Shown in pieces: positions 24,636 to 35,668 of a DNA stretch of 64,000 nt; position 1 is the first letter of the stretch, and the number at the start of each line of letters is the position of its first letter. The translations under genes were made by a program, and so were the position numbers. The stretch is from positions 71,487,986 through 71,551,985 of the forward strand of contig NC_051086.1 of the NCBI RefSeq assembly GCF_004664715.2. Reading direction: 5' to 3'. The notes under the pieces are model-generated. The model did no database searches. It saw only the letters and a list, made by a program, of their open reading frames with translations, and was not told the DNA's origin. Source of the stretch: Peromyscus leucopus (taxonomy: Eukaryota; Chordata; Mammalia; Rodentia; Cricetidae).

Positions 24636-25190
24636 TTTCCACATTTATTTATGGGTGAGCCCATGCTACGGTGCTCATGTGTGGACGTCAGAAGGCTGAG
24701 TGGGTAGTTTTTGTCAATTTGATACAAACTAGAGTTGCCTGGGAAGAGGGAAGGAACCTGGATTGAGGGGTTACTTCCATCAGATCGGCCTGTGGGCATG
24801 TCTGTGGGTCATTTTCTTGATTAATGATTGCTGCGGGACAGCCCAGCAGCTGTGGGCAGTGCCACCCCGGCCCTGAGCTGTCTAAGAAAGTGGACTGAGA
24901 GAGCCATGGAGAGCAAGGCAGTAAGCAGTATTCCTCTACGGTCCTGCCTTCCATGCCTGCCCTGATTTCCTCCGGTGAGGAATTGGTGCCTAGAAATAAC
25001 GAAATAATAAGCCTTTCTTCCCCACGCTGCTTTTGGTCGTGGTGTTTTTCACAGCTGTAGAAACCTAACACATGAACAAGTAGCAGGAATCATTCTCACC
25101 TTTCACCATACGGGACCCGGAGATTAAAGTCAGGTGTCCTGGGTTGGCCACAGGTGCCTGTACCTACTGAGCTACTGAGCCATCTTGTCA
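24636..25190 (-). repeat. B3/B2-like SINE split by a later insertion
   Basis: Left part contains TTTATTTATGGGTGAGCC and GTCAGAAGGCTGA. Right part contains GTGTCCTGGGTTGGCCACAGG and ends TGAGCTACTGAGCCATCTT, the inverse of a B2-type head. The interruption spans 24,696-25,073. Confidence 0.5.
24696..25073. repeat. Rodent repeat nested inside a B3-like SINE
   Basis: TTTTGTCAATTTGATACAAACTAGAG through CAGCTGTAGAAACCTAACAC belongs to the family seen at 3,421-3,839. It splits a minus-strand B3-like SINE into 24,636-24,695 and 25,074-25,190, so it inserted after that SINE. Confidence 0.6.
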
Positions 25191-25344
25191 AAGCTAACAT
25201 AAAACAAAAACAAAAACAAAAAAAAAAACAACAAAAAAAAACCTTTAAGGTGCGTAACTTAGCGACTTTAAATATGTATTCATCTATCTTTGTAGCTAGC
25301 ACCCTATCAAAATTTAAAACTTTTCATCAACCCCAAGAGAAAAC

Positions 25345-25485
25345 CTTCTGGGTGTGGTAACCCATGACTTTAATCTCAGCACTGGGACGTAGGCAGATCA
25401 ATGAGTTCAAACCAGCCTAGTTTACATGGCAAGTTCCAGGACAACCAGGGGCTACGTAAACTGTCTGAAAACAACAACAACAAGA
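25345..25485 (+). repeat. Old B1 SINE
   Basis: CTGGGTGTGGTAACCCATGA through CCAGGACAACCAGGGGCTAC, diverged. Confidence 0.6.
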
Positions 25486-25812
25486 ATCATTACCATTGGC
25501 AGCTACTCTCCCATTCCTTTCCAGTCTTTGCCAATCTCCTTTCTACCACTCTGGACTTGCCCGTTCTGGACCTTTCATATCAATGGAATCATACAGTATG
25601 GGCTATTTTGTGGCTATTTTGCTGGTATAATGTTTTCAGGTTTGCATGCTAAGTGTAAGCCAGTACTTTGTTATGACAGTGATTCCACTGAACGAGTATA
25701 TTATACTTTGTTTTCCCAATAGTTGATGGACATCTGAGTTTTTCTGTTCTGGGCATCAAACCTAAGGCCTTGACCATGCTAATCAAGAAATTCATCACAC
25801 TTTCTAACTCTT

Positions 25813-25988
25813 TTGCTGTTATTGTTGTTTTGTTTTTTGTTTTTTGTGAGACAGGGTTTCTCTGTTTAGTTTTGGAGCCTGTCCTGGATCTCACTCTGTA
25901 GACCAGGCTGGCCTCGAACCCACAGAGATCCGCCTGGCTCTGCCTCCCAAGTGCTGGGATTAAAGGCGTGCGCCACCGCTGCCCTGCT
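25813..25988 (-). repeat. B1 SINE with perfect 14-nt target duplication in L1
   Basis: Inverse B1 of the GGAGCCTGTCCTGGATCTCA variant. ACTTTCTAACTCTT is at 25,799-25,812 and 25,989-26,002. Confidence 0.92.
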
Positions 25989-26235
25989 ACTTTCTAACTC
26001 TTATAAATAGGCTGCCAGAAAGATTAGTGTGGCTAAAGTCTTCATGTCTTTTGGTCATGGAATTCCTCTCTCTAGGAATGGAATTGCTGGGGTTTTATGG
26101 CAACTTCATGCTAACCTTTCAAGGAATAGCCAGACTGTTGTCCCAAGCAACTATGCCATTCTACATTGCTACAGGTCGTGTAGAAGGTTTCCGTCTATGT
26201 CTTCATCAATACCTACTATTTGACATCTGTTTTTG

Positions 26236-26560
26236 TTTCTTTGTTTGTTTGTTTGAGACAGGGTTTCACGATGTATCTCTGGCTGGCCAGGAACTCATTG
26301 TGTAACCCAGGGTAGACTGGAACTCAGAGATTCCCCTGCCTCTGCCTTCTGGTGCTGAAATTAAAGGTGTGCGCCACCACTGCCTGCCATATATGTATGT
26401 ATGTACAAATATACATGTATTTGTTAATTTTGAGATAGGTCTTATGTAGCCCAGGCTGGCCTCAAACTGTGTTTGTTGCCAAGGATAACTTTGAATTTCT
26501 CCACCTCCTGCCTCTATTTTCCAAGTGTTTAGATTACAGCCATGTACCACACACCACATA
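26236..26560 (-). repeat. Two inverse B1 copies of different age
   Basis: 26,236-26,389 is recognisable B1 (GAGACAGGGTTTCACGATGT). 26,420-26,560 is strongly diverged B1-like sequence (TGTAGCCCAGGCTGGCCTCA). Confidence 0.65.
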
Positions 26561-26583
26561 TTAATGATTGGACTTTTAAAAAA

Positions 26584-26585
<2 letters not shown>

Positions 26586-26633
<48 letters not shown>
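26586..26633 (+). repeat. (GT)n microsatellite
   Basis: 24 GT units between an L1 block and a B3 fragment. Confidence 0.98.
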
Positions 26634-26636
<3 letters not shown>

Positions 26637-26639
26637 AAA

Positions 26640-26893
26640 GGACAATTTGTGGGAGTCAATTCTCTTCTACGATGTGGGACCCAGGATCAAACTCAGGTCA
26701 TCAGGCTTATCTGCTGGACAAATTATGTGACTTCTTTTTATTTGTTTGTTTTGTTTTTTGAGAAAGCATTTCTCTGTGTAGTCCTGGCTGTCCTGGAACT
26801 AGCTCTGTAGTCCAGGCTGGCCTCAATCTCAGAGATTTGCCTGCCTCTGCCTCCCGAGTGCTGGGTAAAAGTATGCACCACCACCACCTGGCG
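26640..26893 (-). repeat. B3 fragment followed by B1 SINE
   Basis: 26,640-26,735 (GACCCAGGATCAAACTCAGG) is a B3 piece directly after the GT tract. 26,741-26,893 is inverse B1. Confidence 0.7.
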
Positions 26894-27099
26894 ATGAGTT
26901 CTTAGTTGTAGACAGTCTGGTGGCTGTGAAATGGTATCTCATTGTGGTTTCATTTGTGTTTCTTTGACAGCTAACAGTGTTCATCATCTTTTCTCATGTG
27001 TTTACTATTTGTATACCTCATTTGGAAAAATACTTGCTCACATCCTTTATCCATTTTTAAATTGGATTACTAGCATGATAACTTATTGAGATATATGTG

Positions 27100-27305
27100 T
27101 TTTAAATTATTTTTATTACTTTTAATTATGTGTCTCTGTATGTGAGTGCAGGTGCCTGCAGAGACCAGAGGAGTCGGATCCCCTGGAGCTGGAGTTACAG
27201 GTGGTTGTGAGATGCCTGATCTGGATGTTGAGTGCTGGGAACTGAACTCAGGCCCTCTGAAAAAGCAGTATGTGCTGTTAAGCTCTGAACCCTCTCTCCA
27301 GCCTC
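27100..27305 (-). repeat. B3 SINE
   Basis: ATGTGTCTCTGTATGTGAGT through GGAGCTGGAGTTACAGGTGG and CTCTCTCCAGCCTCC, inverse B3. Confidence 0.75.
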
Positions 27306-27485
27306 CTTGTATTATTTATTTATTTATATATATATGTATATGTATATATATTTTTTCTAGATACTATACCCTCCTAAGACCCATGGTTTATAAATATTTT
27401 CTCCTTTTCTGTGGGTTTTATTTTCAGTTCCCTGACAGTCCTTTGAAGCACAAAAGTTTTAAATTTGGACAAAATACAGTTTGTC

Positions 27486-27957
27486 TGTGTTGTGAAATAT
27501 TAATTTAAGATGTGCTATATTTGTTTAATGATGTAAAGATGTGTTGCATTCTTTTATGTTGAATTTGTTTAACTTTGTGAAGCTGTGTTACTTTGCCTGT
27601 CTAAAACACCTGATGGTCTGATAAAGAGCTGAATGGCCAATAGCTGGGAAGAGAAAGGATAGGTGGGGCAGGCAGGCAGAGAGAATAAATAGGAAGAGAA
27701 ATCTGGGAAGAGGGATCAAGGAGTGAGAAAAGAAGGGGCCATCCATCCATCAAGACATGGAATAAAAAGGAGAGAAAAGATATATAGAAATAGAGAAAGG
27801 TAAAAGCCCAGAGGCAAAAAGTAGATGGAATAATTTAAGAAAAGCTGGCAAGAAACAAGCCAAGCTAAGGCTGGACATTCATAAGAAAGAATAAGACTCC
27901 GTGTGTTTATTTGGGAGCTGGGTAGTGGGCCCCTCAAAGAGCCAAAGATTTAAAACA
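27486..27957 (+). repeat. Cricetid-type solo LTR, copy 1
   Basis: It shares long similarity with 34,980-35,668: the segments GTTTAATGATG, GATAAAGAGCTGAATGGCC, an A/G-rich middle, GAAACAAGCCAAGCTAAGG and TTTATTTGGGAGCTGGGT occur in the same order. It interrupts an ancient L1. I recall this repeat as abundant in hamster and deer-mouse genomes and LTR-like (mys/ERV2-type), but the family name is uncertain. Confidence 0.6.
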
Positions 27958-28107
27958 AACAAACAAACAAAGCAGCAACATGTCTGTGTTTTCTTTTCCA
28001 CTTATGCTTTGATATCATGTGATCCCCAAATTACAAAGATTTACTCCTGTATTTTCTTCTAAGAGTTTTAGTGCTTCCATTTTTAGGTCAGTGTTCTGAT
28101 TTATTCA

Positions 28108-28219
28108 TTTATTTTTAGACAGGGTATGTAGTTGTGGCTGGCCTGGAACACAGAGATCTGCCCACCTCTCTGCCTCCTGAGTGCTGTGTTTAAAAGTGTA
28201 TGCCACTAGACCTGGCCTG
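28108..28219 (-). repeat. Diverged B1 SINE in L1
   Basis: AGACAGGGTATGTAGTTGTG through GTGTATGCCACTAGACCTGG, internally shortened. Confidence 0.65.
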
Positions 28220-28352
28220 GGTGAATTTTTATATGCATGTAAGGTAGGGTCCATATCCTTGTTTTAGATGTGATATCCAGTTATCCTGTGTCATTAGCTG
28301 AAAAGAGCTGAAAAGACTTGTCTTGAGACCCTTGTCAAGAATAACGACTATA

Positions 28353-28539
28353 GGGCTGGAGAGATGGCTCAGCAGTTAAGAGCACTGACTGATCTTCCAG
28401 AGGTCCTGAGTTCAATTCCCAGCAACCACATGGTGGCTCACAACCATCTGTAATGAGATCTGGTGCCCTCTTCTGGCCTGCAAACATACAGGCAGACAAA
28501 ACACTGTATACATTAATAAATAAATAAATCTTTAAAAAA
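28353..28539 (+). repeat. Young B2 SINE with perfect 13-nt target duplication
   Basis: GGGCTGGAGAGATGGCTCAG, intact Pol III boxes, CCACATGGTGGCTCACAACC and an (AATA) tail. AATAACGACTATA is at 28,340-28,352 and 28,540-28,552. Confidence 0.95.
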
Positions 28540-28694
28540 AATAACGACTATAAATGTGAAAGTTTACTTCTGGACTGTCAGTTCCACTTGGTTGACCTAG
28601 TACCGGCCTTTCTGCCAGCACTGAACTGCTTCCATTACTAAGCGGCCAATGGACTCCCCCAGCTTTGCCTTTCTTGGGGTTTGGTTGGGGGAAG

Positions 28695-28830
28695 CAGAGC
28701 AGCCTTAGCTGTGCACACCTTGGCACTTGGGAGGCTGAGACAGAAGGAGCATGAGCTCCAGGCCAGCCTTGGCTACATAGAGAGTTCTAGATGAGCTTGG
28801 GCTGCATGGAAAGACACTATTTCAGACACA
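28695..28830 (+). repeat. B4/B1-like SINE
   Basis: GGCACTTGGGAGGCTGAGAC and GGCCAGCCTTGGCTACATAG, diverged. Confidence 0.55.
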
Positions 28831-28902
28831 AACACAACCCACTGATCATTCTGGGTCTTTTGAATTTATAATTTATCAGTTTATATTAGAAACTCTAGTT
28901 GA

Positions 28903-29106
28903 GGGGGGTGAAGGGATAGCTCAGTGGTTAAGAATGCTTATTGTTCTTCCAGGGGACCAGTTCACAACATCCACACCAGGCTGCTCACAACAGCCTAGAA
29001 CTCCATTTCCAGGGGACCCCACACACTCTGGTCTCCAAAGGCAGGTGCATACAGTGCACATAAACTCACATAGGCATACACATAAATAAAAATAAATCTT
29101 TTTTTA
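28903..29106 (+). repeat. B2 SINE with 13-nt target duplication in L1
   Basis: GGGGTGAAGGGATAGCTCAG through AAATAAAAATAAATCTTTTT. AAACTCTAGTTGA is at 28,890-28,902 and 29,107-29,119, and the L1 reads across the duplication. Confidence 0.9.
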
Positions 29107-29529
29107 AAACTCTAGTTGATATTTTAATGGGGATTGTATTAAATCTGGGAAGTACTGCCAGCTTGGCAATATTAATTTTCCCATGTTCTCAAGATAGTTG
29201 GAGACATACATATCAACACAGGTGGGACTCCACTGAGACATGTGACTAGGAATGAGCCAAGTGCTCGGAAGGCACAGAATTGGAGGCAACCACTTTGCCT
29301 GAAGAACCGGGGAGCAGAAGAGCTGACATTTGATATAAAAAGAGGGTGGGGTTTAGGGGGAAAGGAACATTCTTCAGATAGAAGCACGTGGACTCAAGCG
29401 AGGATTGGTGGAAGCCAGATACATGAGGAGCGCGGTGTGCGGAGGAAAAGAGTGGGTGAGAGGCGAGAGCCGGACCTTGGCAGGATCCAAAGGAGGAGCC
29501 GAGGAGCTAGAGTCTAATCCTAAAGAACC

Positions 29530-30125
29530 TACTGCAGGGCTCTGAGCACAGAGGTGCCATGATGAACCTTCCTTAAGAGTTACAGCCTAGATCTTGAATG
29601 CCCCTCCAAAGGGCCACATGTGGAGGGTTTGGTGCCCAACCCCCAGAGCTGTTGGGAGGTAGTGGAGACTCTAGAAGGTAGACCTCGTAGAAAGAGGTTA
29701 GGTCATCGGGATGCACTCTTGGAGGGACTATTTGGAAAGAGCATTGTTATTCTGGTTGGCTCAACCCCTCTGTCTGTCTGTCAGTCTGTCTCCCCTTCCT
29801 GACTGCATGAGGTACCACACACTCCTGCCATGATGGAGGACTGGGAGCAGGACCAACTGACTGGAATCTCTGAAAACATGAGCCGAAAAACCAAACCTTT
29901 GCCGGGCGGTGGTGGCGCACACCTTTAATCCCAGCACTCGGGAGGCAGAGGCTGGTGGATCTCTGTGAGTTCGAGGCCAGCCTGGTCTCCAAAGCGAGTT
30001 CCAGGAAAGGCGCAAAGCTACACAGAGAAACCCTGTCTCGAAAAACAAAAAACAAAAAAACAAAAAACCTTTCCTTGCTGTAAGTTGATAACTACAAGGA
30101 TTTTATCACAGTTTCAGAGAGCTAA
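29530..30125. repeat. Old rodent repeat interrupted by a young B1
   Basis: 29,530-29,896 (GGTTTGGTGCCCAACCCCCAGAGCTGTTGGGAGGT) and 30,068-30,125 are the two parts of a repeat like that at 59,583-60,077 and 60,990-61,262. The B1 at 29,901-30,067 separates them. Confidence 0.45.
29901..30067 (+). repeat. Young B1 SINE
   Basis: GCCGGGCGGTGGTGGCGCAC through TCTCGAAAAACAAAAAAC. Cricetid variant GGAAAGGCGCAAAGCTAC. Confidence 0.92.
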
Positions 30126-30615
30126 CTCAGAAGGAATAGAGACAGCAGAAGCCGAAATTTGTTTTCTGGGCCTCCATGGTGGTAGAAGCCAGCAAAAATG
30201 GCTGCCTGCCTTCTCCACTGTTGGTCAGGTTCCTGTCTGGAGCTCCCTCCCCTCTGTGGGCTTCTGTGACCCGGCGCTGCCCTGGCTTTCCCCTACCTCT
30301 CTGGTTACTCCCTCCAGTTTCCTCTGCAGGCTCCTCTTCCTCTGCCCATCCTTCAAATGTGGTGCTCCTCAGAATTCTGTTCTGGACCCTGTTCTCTTCC
30401 TTAGTGATCTCACGTTGCCATGGTTTCCTGGCCAGTCATCAACTGGTAACTTCAAGTCTATTGACAGTCTTCCCAGACCAGTCTTTTAGATACGTCAGCT
30501 TTGACTGACCACTGGAATGTTTTTATATTTACCGGAATTATGTCCAGTTGTGAGTAGAGGAAAATTCTATGTCCAGCAGTTCAAATAAAGTAGGACCTTG
30601 TGTCTTTTTTGTAGG

Positions 30616-31022
30616 GGAGGGGGCTTTCGAGACAGGGTCTCTCTGTGTCGCCTTGGCTGTCCTGGAACTCACTCTGTAGACCAGGCTGGCCTCAAAACTC
30701 AGAGATCTGCCTGCCTCTGCCTCCTGAGTGCTGGGATTAAAGGTGGGTGCCACCGCCACCAGGCAAATCTTGTGTCCTTTTAAAAAAGATATTTTTAAAT
30801 GTGTATATTGGTGTATTCGTGTGTGTTTGTGCGTGCACACATGCATACGTGCACACATGCTGCACATACGAATGCAGATACCTAAAGGGGCCAAAGGGAA
30901 CACTAGATTCCCTGGAGCTGGAATTACAGACAGCTGTGAGCTTCCTGATGTGAGTGTTGGGAACCAAACAGGTTCTTAACAAAGCAGTACCCATTCTTGG
31001 CCATGGAGCCATCTCTCCAACC
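30616..31022 (-). repeat. B1 SINE followed by B3 SINE
   Basis: 30,616-30,765 is inverse B1 (CGAGACAGGGTCTCTCTGTG). 30,786-31,022 is inverse B3 (CCCTGGAGCTGGAATTACAG ... GGAGCCATCTCTCCAACCC). Confidence 0.75.
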
Positions 31023-31397
31023 CTTAGACGTTTATTTCAATTTTAGATTAAAGGAGGCCAGAGGTGCTAAGTCTGGGTCTGGTGGAATGTCTCCCTAGTC
31101 TCGGGACCCGTCTGGTTTCCAGCCACCTTCACACCCTCAGCTTTACTTCATGATCCAAGATGGCTGCTCAGACTCCAGAATGCTTTGTCCTTAGAGACAG
31201 TTTTCCAAAGTCATACCACATGGGCTTATACGCCACCAACTATAACTTAGTAAGAAGGCCAAGACAGCTATAAAGCAGACTGATGGATGTTTGGCTTATT
31301 CTGAGTGGCCATGTGGCCAGTCACACAATTAGACAGGTGAGTACTGAACAGCGGTTTTTATGTCTGTATCGTAGATTCTCCATCAGTACCACACGTC

Positions 31398-31726
31398 CGG
31401 GGGCTGGAGAGAAAGCCCTGTCAGCAAAGTGCTTGCCACGAAAGCACAAGGGCCTGAGTCCTGCTCCAGCAGGTGTGGGAGAAGCAGGCATAGTGGAATA
31501 CAGTAGTAATCCCAGCACTGAGGAGGGACAGAGAGACAGACCCTGAGGCTCACAGGCTAGCTAGCCTAACCAACTGCCAGGTCCCAGGTACCAGGGAAAG
31601 ATCACGTCCCAACAAACCAGGTGGATGGCTCCTGAGCAATGACACCCAAGGCTCACATACATACCCACATACATGTGCACCAGCATTCACATGTGCACGC
31701 ACTCATAAGCACACACACACACAGTT
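31398..31726 (+). repeat. RSINE/B4-like composite SINE
   Basis: GGGGGCTGGAGAGAAAGCCC head, TAGTAATCCCAGCACTGAGG middle and an (AC)-rich tail at 31,708-31,722; about 330 bp. Confidence 0.55.
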
Positions 31727-32045
31727 GGGGAAAGAGTTAAGGCATCTCAGGACACACCATCTCCACTCCCTCCATACCCACTCACCCCAAACCTCTTCCT
31801 GACTTCTCCACCTTAGTATGGTCCCAGCAATCAGCTGGTTGCCTAAGGCAAAATCCTGAGAGTCCTAGCTCTAAACTATTCCCTTGTCTAGATCCTCAAG
31901 CTGCCAGCATCTCCAACAGCATGCGGGGCCCCGTCTCTTCTCGCTCCTCTCACACATTCTGTAGATCCACATTATTCAGTCTGGGAGCAGTAACCATGCG
32001 ACTCTTCAGAGCTCAGAGGGAACCGTTAAATTTGAAATATGTTTT

Positions 32046-32222
32046 GGGGGCTGTGAGGTTGCTCCACGGGTAAGGGCACTCGCCACCAAGTATAATGGCC
32101 TGAGTTTGAGCCCCAGGACCCACCAAGTGAAAAGGAGAGAGCTCTCACAAGTTCTGACCTCCATGCATGGGTAGCGGTGCATGAGTAACCGATTATACAC
32201 ACACAATAAATGAATATAATTT
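32046..32222 (+). repeat. B2/B3-like SINE
   Basis: GGGGGCTGTGAGGTTGCTCC, GTTTGAGCCCCAGGACCCAC and an ACACACAATAAATG tail. Confidence 0.6.
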
Positions 32223-32320
32223 TAGAGAAATGTGCTGGTTTAAAATACATGTCAAATTTTGAAAAACCAATATGAAAAATCTTATACTATATTGATTATA
32301 TGTTAAAATAATATTTTAGC

Positions 32321-32472
32321 AGCCAGGCAGTGGTGGCGCACACCTTTAATCCCAGCACTCAGGAGGGAGAGGCAGGTGGATCTCTTTGAATTCGAGGCCA
32401 GCCTGGTCTACAGAGCAAGTTCCAAGACAGCCAGGGCTACACAGAGAAACCCTGTCTCCAAAAATAAAAACA
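32321..32472 (+). repeat. B1 SINE
   Basis: CAGCCAGGCAGTGGTGGCGC through AGAAACCCTGTCTCCAAAAA. Confidence 0.88.
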
Positions 32473-33302
32473 AAAGGAATAATTCCACCCAAACCTGGCT
32501 TGAACCAATGAGTATATTAGAGCTACTTACAAGAGCACGGGGAAGGTTTATTTACAGGATCGTGGATGGCTCCAAGGCAGGTACATCATCAAAAAGCCCC
32601 ACCCCAGCGTAGATGAGGACCCATGACATCTGCATCCTGGAGCTCTCCACAACGTGGCGGCAGCTGGGTCCTCTGGAGTGCCTCCTCTCACCAGCTAGTT
32701 CATAGCTGATACAACCTTCGGGAGAGGCCTTGTGAAACTTGCACCTTTTTGAGCCTTCTAAGTTTCCTTAAATTCCTGAACTATTCTAGAGTCTTGCAAG
32801 CCTCCCCCTGGGAGGGAGTGTTTCCATGAAGGAAGGGGAAATACCTCTACAAATCTACAACTCTGGTCTCTCTACCTCACTTTGTCCCAGGAAGGTGTCC
32901 CCTTTCTTGGACAATCAGAACTCTGCCTGCAGTCTTCACTGTGGTATCACCAAGAACCACTAGCGAAGACAGACTCACAACCGACCTGCCAGGAGTTGTG
33001 ACCAAACAGATGAACAAATCAGTGACTGATATTCCCAAAGCCAGGTGCATTTTCAGGTAGGGGATAGAACAAAACTTCCCAGGCTCAAAGAGATGGCCAC
33101 CAAGTCTGGGAGGAAAGGCAGAGGGAAGCTCGTGTCCATGTGTCTTCAGTGCTGCATTGACCAGAGCCCAGGTTACCACCAGCCCTCCTCTGCCCAGGAA
33201 GGACTAACAGCTCTGTTCTTCCAGGAAAGCATCCTGCTTCCCCTAGACTTTACCCCAACACTCTAAGAAGGGGCTATATGGAAGATCCTTCCCCCCTCCC
33301 CA

Positions 33303-33379
33303 CCCCCAGCTGAGGACCGAACCCAGGGCCTTGCACTTGCTAGGCAAGCGCTCTACCACTGAGCTCAATCCCCAACCCC
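33303..33379 (-). repeat. ID SINE, minus strand
   Basis: Inverse of the ID core: GAACCCAGGGCCTTGCACTT and GCTAGGCAAGCGCTCTACCA, then the inverse of GGGGTTGGGGATTGAGCTC. Flanks GAAGATCCTT and GAAGATTCTT look like a mutated target duplication. Confidence 0.85.
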
Positions 33380-33592
33380 AGAAGATTCTTTCTAGAGATG
33401 AGCTTCCTCTTACACTGGAGATGATGAGAGTGAGGAACGGTCTGGCTTTGAACTGCTGCTTGCTCAGTACAAGGAGAAAGACTACATGTCCCTAACGCCA
33501 TGTGAGCCTTGATCTGGAGATTGCCCTTCAAGAGACAGGCGGTCCAGACCCCAAACCAGAGGGCAGTAGAGACTTGAGAATGAAGAAGCAGG

Positions 33593-33786
33593 CCTGGAGA
33601 GATGGCTCAGTGACTAAGAGCACTGGCTGCTCTTCCAGAGGACCCAGGGTTCAATTCCCAGCACCCACGTGGCAGCTCGCAACTATCTGTAACTCTAGTT
33701 CCAGGGGATCTGGCATCCTCACACAGACATACATCCAGACAAAACCCCAACACACATAAAAATAAAAAGTTTTTTTTAAAGAAAAA
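33593..33786 (+). repeat. B2 SINE
   Basis: GCCTGGAGAGATGGCTCAGT, TTCAATTCCCAGCACCCACG, CATAAAAATAAAAAG tail. Confidence 0.85.
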
Positions 33787-34048
33787 GAGTGGGCTGGGTA
33801 ATGGTGGCCTTCAGAGACTCACTTTCTCAAGCCAGTCCCTTCGCTTCCACAATTCCCACTACCTTCCAGCATACCGGAAACTTGAATCCATCAGTAGGTT
33901 AAACCATTCACTAGGCAAAGTCTTCACCATTTAATGGTCTCCAGAAATATCCTCATGGGCACACCAAAGGCATGCTTTATTAATCTTTTATGTATCTCTT
34001 AATCCAATCAAGATCGCCTATCACATTGGGCTTGAAAATGCAAGGATC

Positions 34049-34215
34049 GCCAGGCAGTGGTGGCACACACCTTTAATCCCAGCACTCGGGAGGCAGAGAC
34101 AGGCGGATCTCTGTGAGTTCGAGGCCAGCCTGGTCTACAAAGTGAGTTCCAGGAAAGGTGCAAAGCTACACAGAGAAACCCTGTCTCACAAAACAAAACA
34201 AACAAACAAACAAAA
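34049..34215 (+). repeat. Young B1 SINE with target duplication
   Basis: GCCAGGCAGTGGTGGCACAC through CTCACAAAACAAAAC. GCAAGGATC is at 34,040-34,048 and 34,216-34,224. Confidence 0.92.
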
Positions 34216-34421
34216 GCAAGGATCATAATAGACATACCCTGTAAGTGCAAACATTTTTAGATGGTTGTTTTGATTAGCAGCAGATGTACATACAGTTGTG
34301 GGAAGGAGAGAGGGAGGAATGGGGGTGGACCCACATTCAGTCAACAAAGATGGATTTACACAGAGGCAGAACCAGAAATTGTCCTACCAGGCCTGGCTCA
34401 GGAGCCTGACCTTCCTGTTCC

Positions 34422-34547
34422 AGGGAATGGTGGTGAATGCCTTTAATCCGGGCACTCAGGAGGCAGAAGCAGGTGGAACTCTTTGAGTTCCAGGCCAACC
34501 AAGGATACACAGTGAAAACTTGCCTCAAACAACAACAATAAACAATA
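34422..34547 (+). repeat. Diverged B1 SINE
   Basis: GGAATGGTGGTGAATGCCTT, CAGGAGGCAGAAGCAGGTGG, tail of AAC repeats. Confidence 0.65.
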
Positions 34548-34979
34548 TAGATAATAAAAGATTCCCACCTGCCCAGCTAGAATCCGCTGTTGGGTGTAGA
34601 TGGAACCAGAGCCCCAAATATCCTGGACATGAACTTTACCACTGACCCACATGCAAGGCCTCAAAATGGGTGGAATGTACCCTGGAGGCCCTTGCTCCTG
34701 GTTCAGGCTCTGAATGACTCAGGCTTTATCAGCCTTGCCTCCACAGCCCTGTCAAATCACACTAAGCAATCAGTAGTGCCTGAAGCGCCCAACCTGGAAG
34801 GCTGCAGTCCCATCCCCAGCAGCTGCCTGGAGCAGCAGAAGAGACTGTTGATTATACACGCAGCTTTGTAAGCTTCTCTTCGCTCATCTATGAATAGTCC
34901 CTTCCCTTCCTTTCCCAGGATGCCTTGGAAAAGGAATGGGAGGCCGGAATCCTTCAGAAAGTGAGTACTAACTCCCCAT

Positions 34980-35668
34980 GTTGTGGAATATTAGTTTAAG
35001 AATGAATGTCTTACCTTCATTTATACTGTGGAATGTTTGTTTAATGATGCAAAGATGGGTTGCATTCTTTTATGTTACATATTATGTTTTTTGTTTATTT
35101 TGTTTTTCCTTTTTTTTTTTTTTTTTTTTGGTTTTTCGAGACAGGGTTTCTCTGTGTAGCTTTGTGCCTTTCCTGGATCTCACTCTGTAGACCAGGCTAG
35201 CCTCGAACTCACAAAGATCCACCTACCTCTGCCTCCCAAGTGCTGGGATTAAAGGCCACCACACCTGGACGTTGCATTTGTTTAACTCTGTGAAGCTGTG
35301 TTACTTTGCCTGCCTAAAACACCTGATTGGACTAATAAAGAGCTGAATGGCCAATAGCTAAGCAGGAGAAAGGATAGGCAGGGCTGCCAGGCAGAGAATA
35401 AATAGGAGAGAAGGAAAAAAAAGGAAGATAAAGAAAAGGAGAAGGAGAGGAGGACACCAGGGGCCAGCCACATAGCCACACAGCCAGCCATAGAGTAAGA
35501 AGGAAAGAAAGAGATACAGAATAAAGAAAGGTAAAAAGCTCAGAGGCAAAAGGTAGCCAGGATAACGTAAGAAAAGCTGTCTAGAAACAAGCCAAGCTAA
35601 GGCTGCTTATTCATAAGAAAGAATAAGCCTCTGTGTATTTATTTGGGAGCTGGGTGGCAAGTCCCCAA
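34980..35668 (+). repeat. Cricetid-type solo LTR, copy 2, split by a B1
   Basis: Same family and orientation as the 27.5 kb copy, with a more complete left end (TGTTGTGGAATATTAG). A minus-strand B1 (about 35,108-35,270) is inserted after the GTTGCATTCTTTTATG segment. The A/G-rich middle is expanded here. No second LTR or interior is present nearby, so it is probably solo. Confidence 0.6.
35108..35270 (-). repeat. B1 SINE nested in cricetid-type LTR
   Basis: Poly-T then GGTTTTTCGAGACAGGGTTT through GGGATTAAAGGCCACCACAC. Inserted in the LTR at 34,980-35,668. Confidence 0.88.

Larger units (their letters stand above)
25490..29215 (-). mobile_element. Ancient, shattered L1 (L1M-like), antisense to the plus strand
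   Basis: Discontinuous blocks resemble the reverse complement of an old mammalian L1. 25,500-25,740, 25,990-26,230 and 26,900-27,080 match the 3' part (for example TGGTATCTCATTGTGGTTTC and CCATTTTTAAATTGGATTA). 27,990-28,110 and 28,220-28,340 match ORF2-like sequence (GTAAGGTAGGGTCCATATCC). 28,850-28,900 and 29,107-29,200 match further upstream (TGGGGATTGTATTAAATCTG, GGCAATATTAATTTTCC). Order and orientation are consistent for one minus-strand L1. It is interrupted by at least six B1/B2/B3 copies, a GT tract and an LTR. Coding capacity is lost. Confidence 0.7.
31727..34048. other. Intergenic, mixed unique sequence and SINEs
   Basis: Outside the SINEs listed, 32,473-33,302 and 33,787-34,048 look unique. 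No gene found. Confidence 0.5.
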
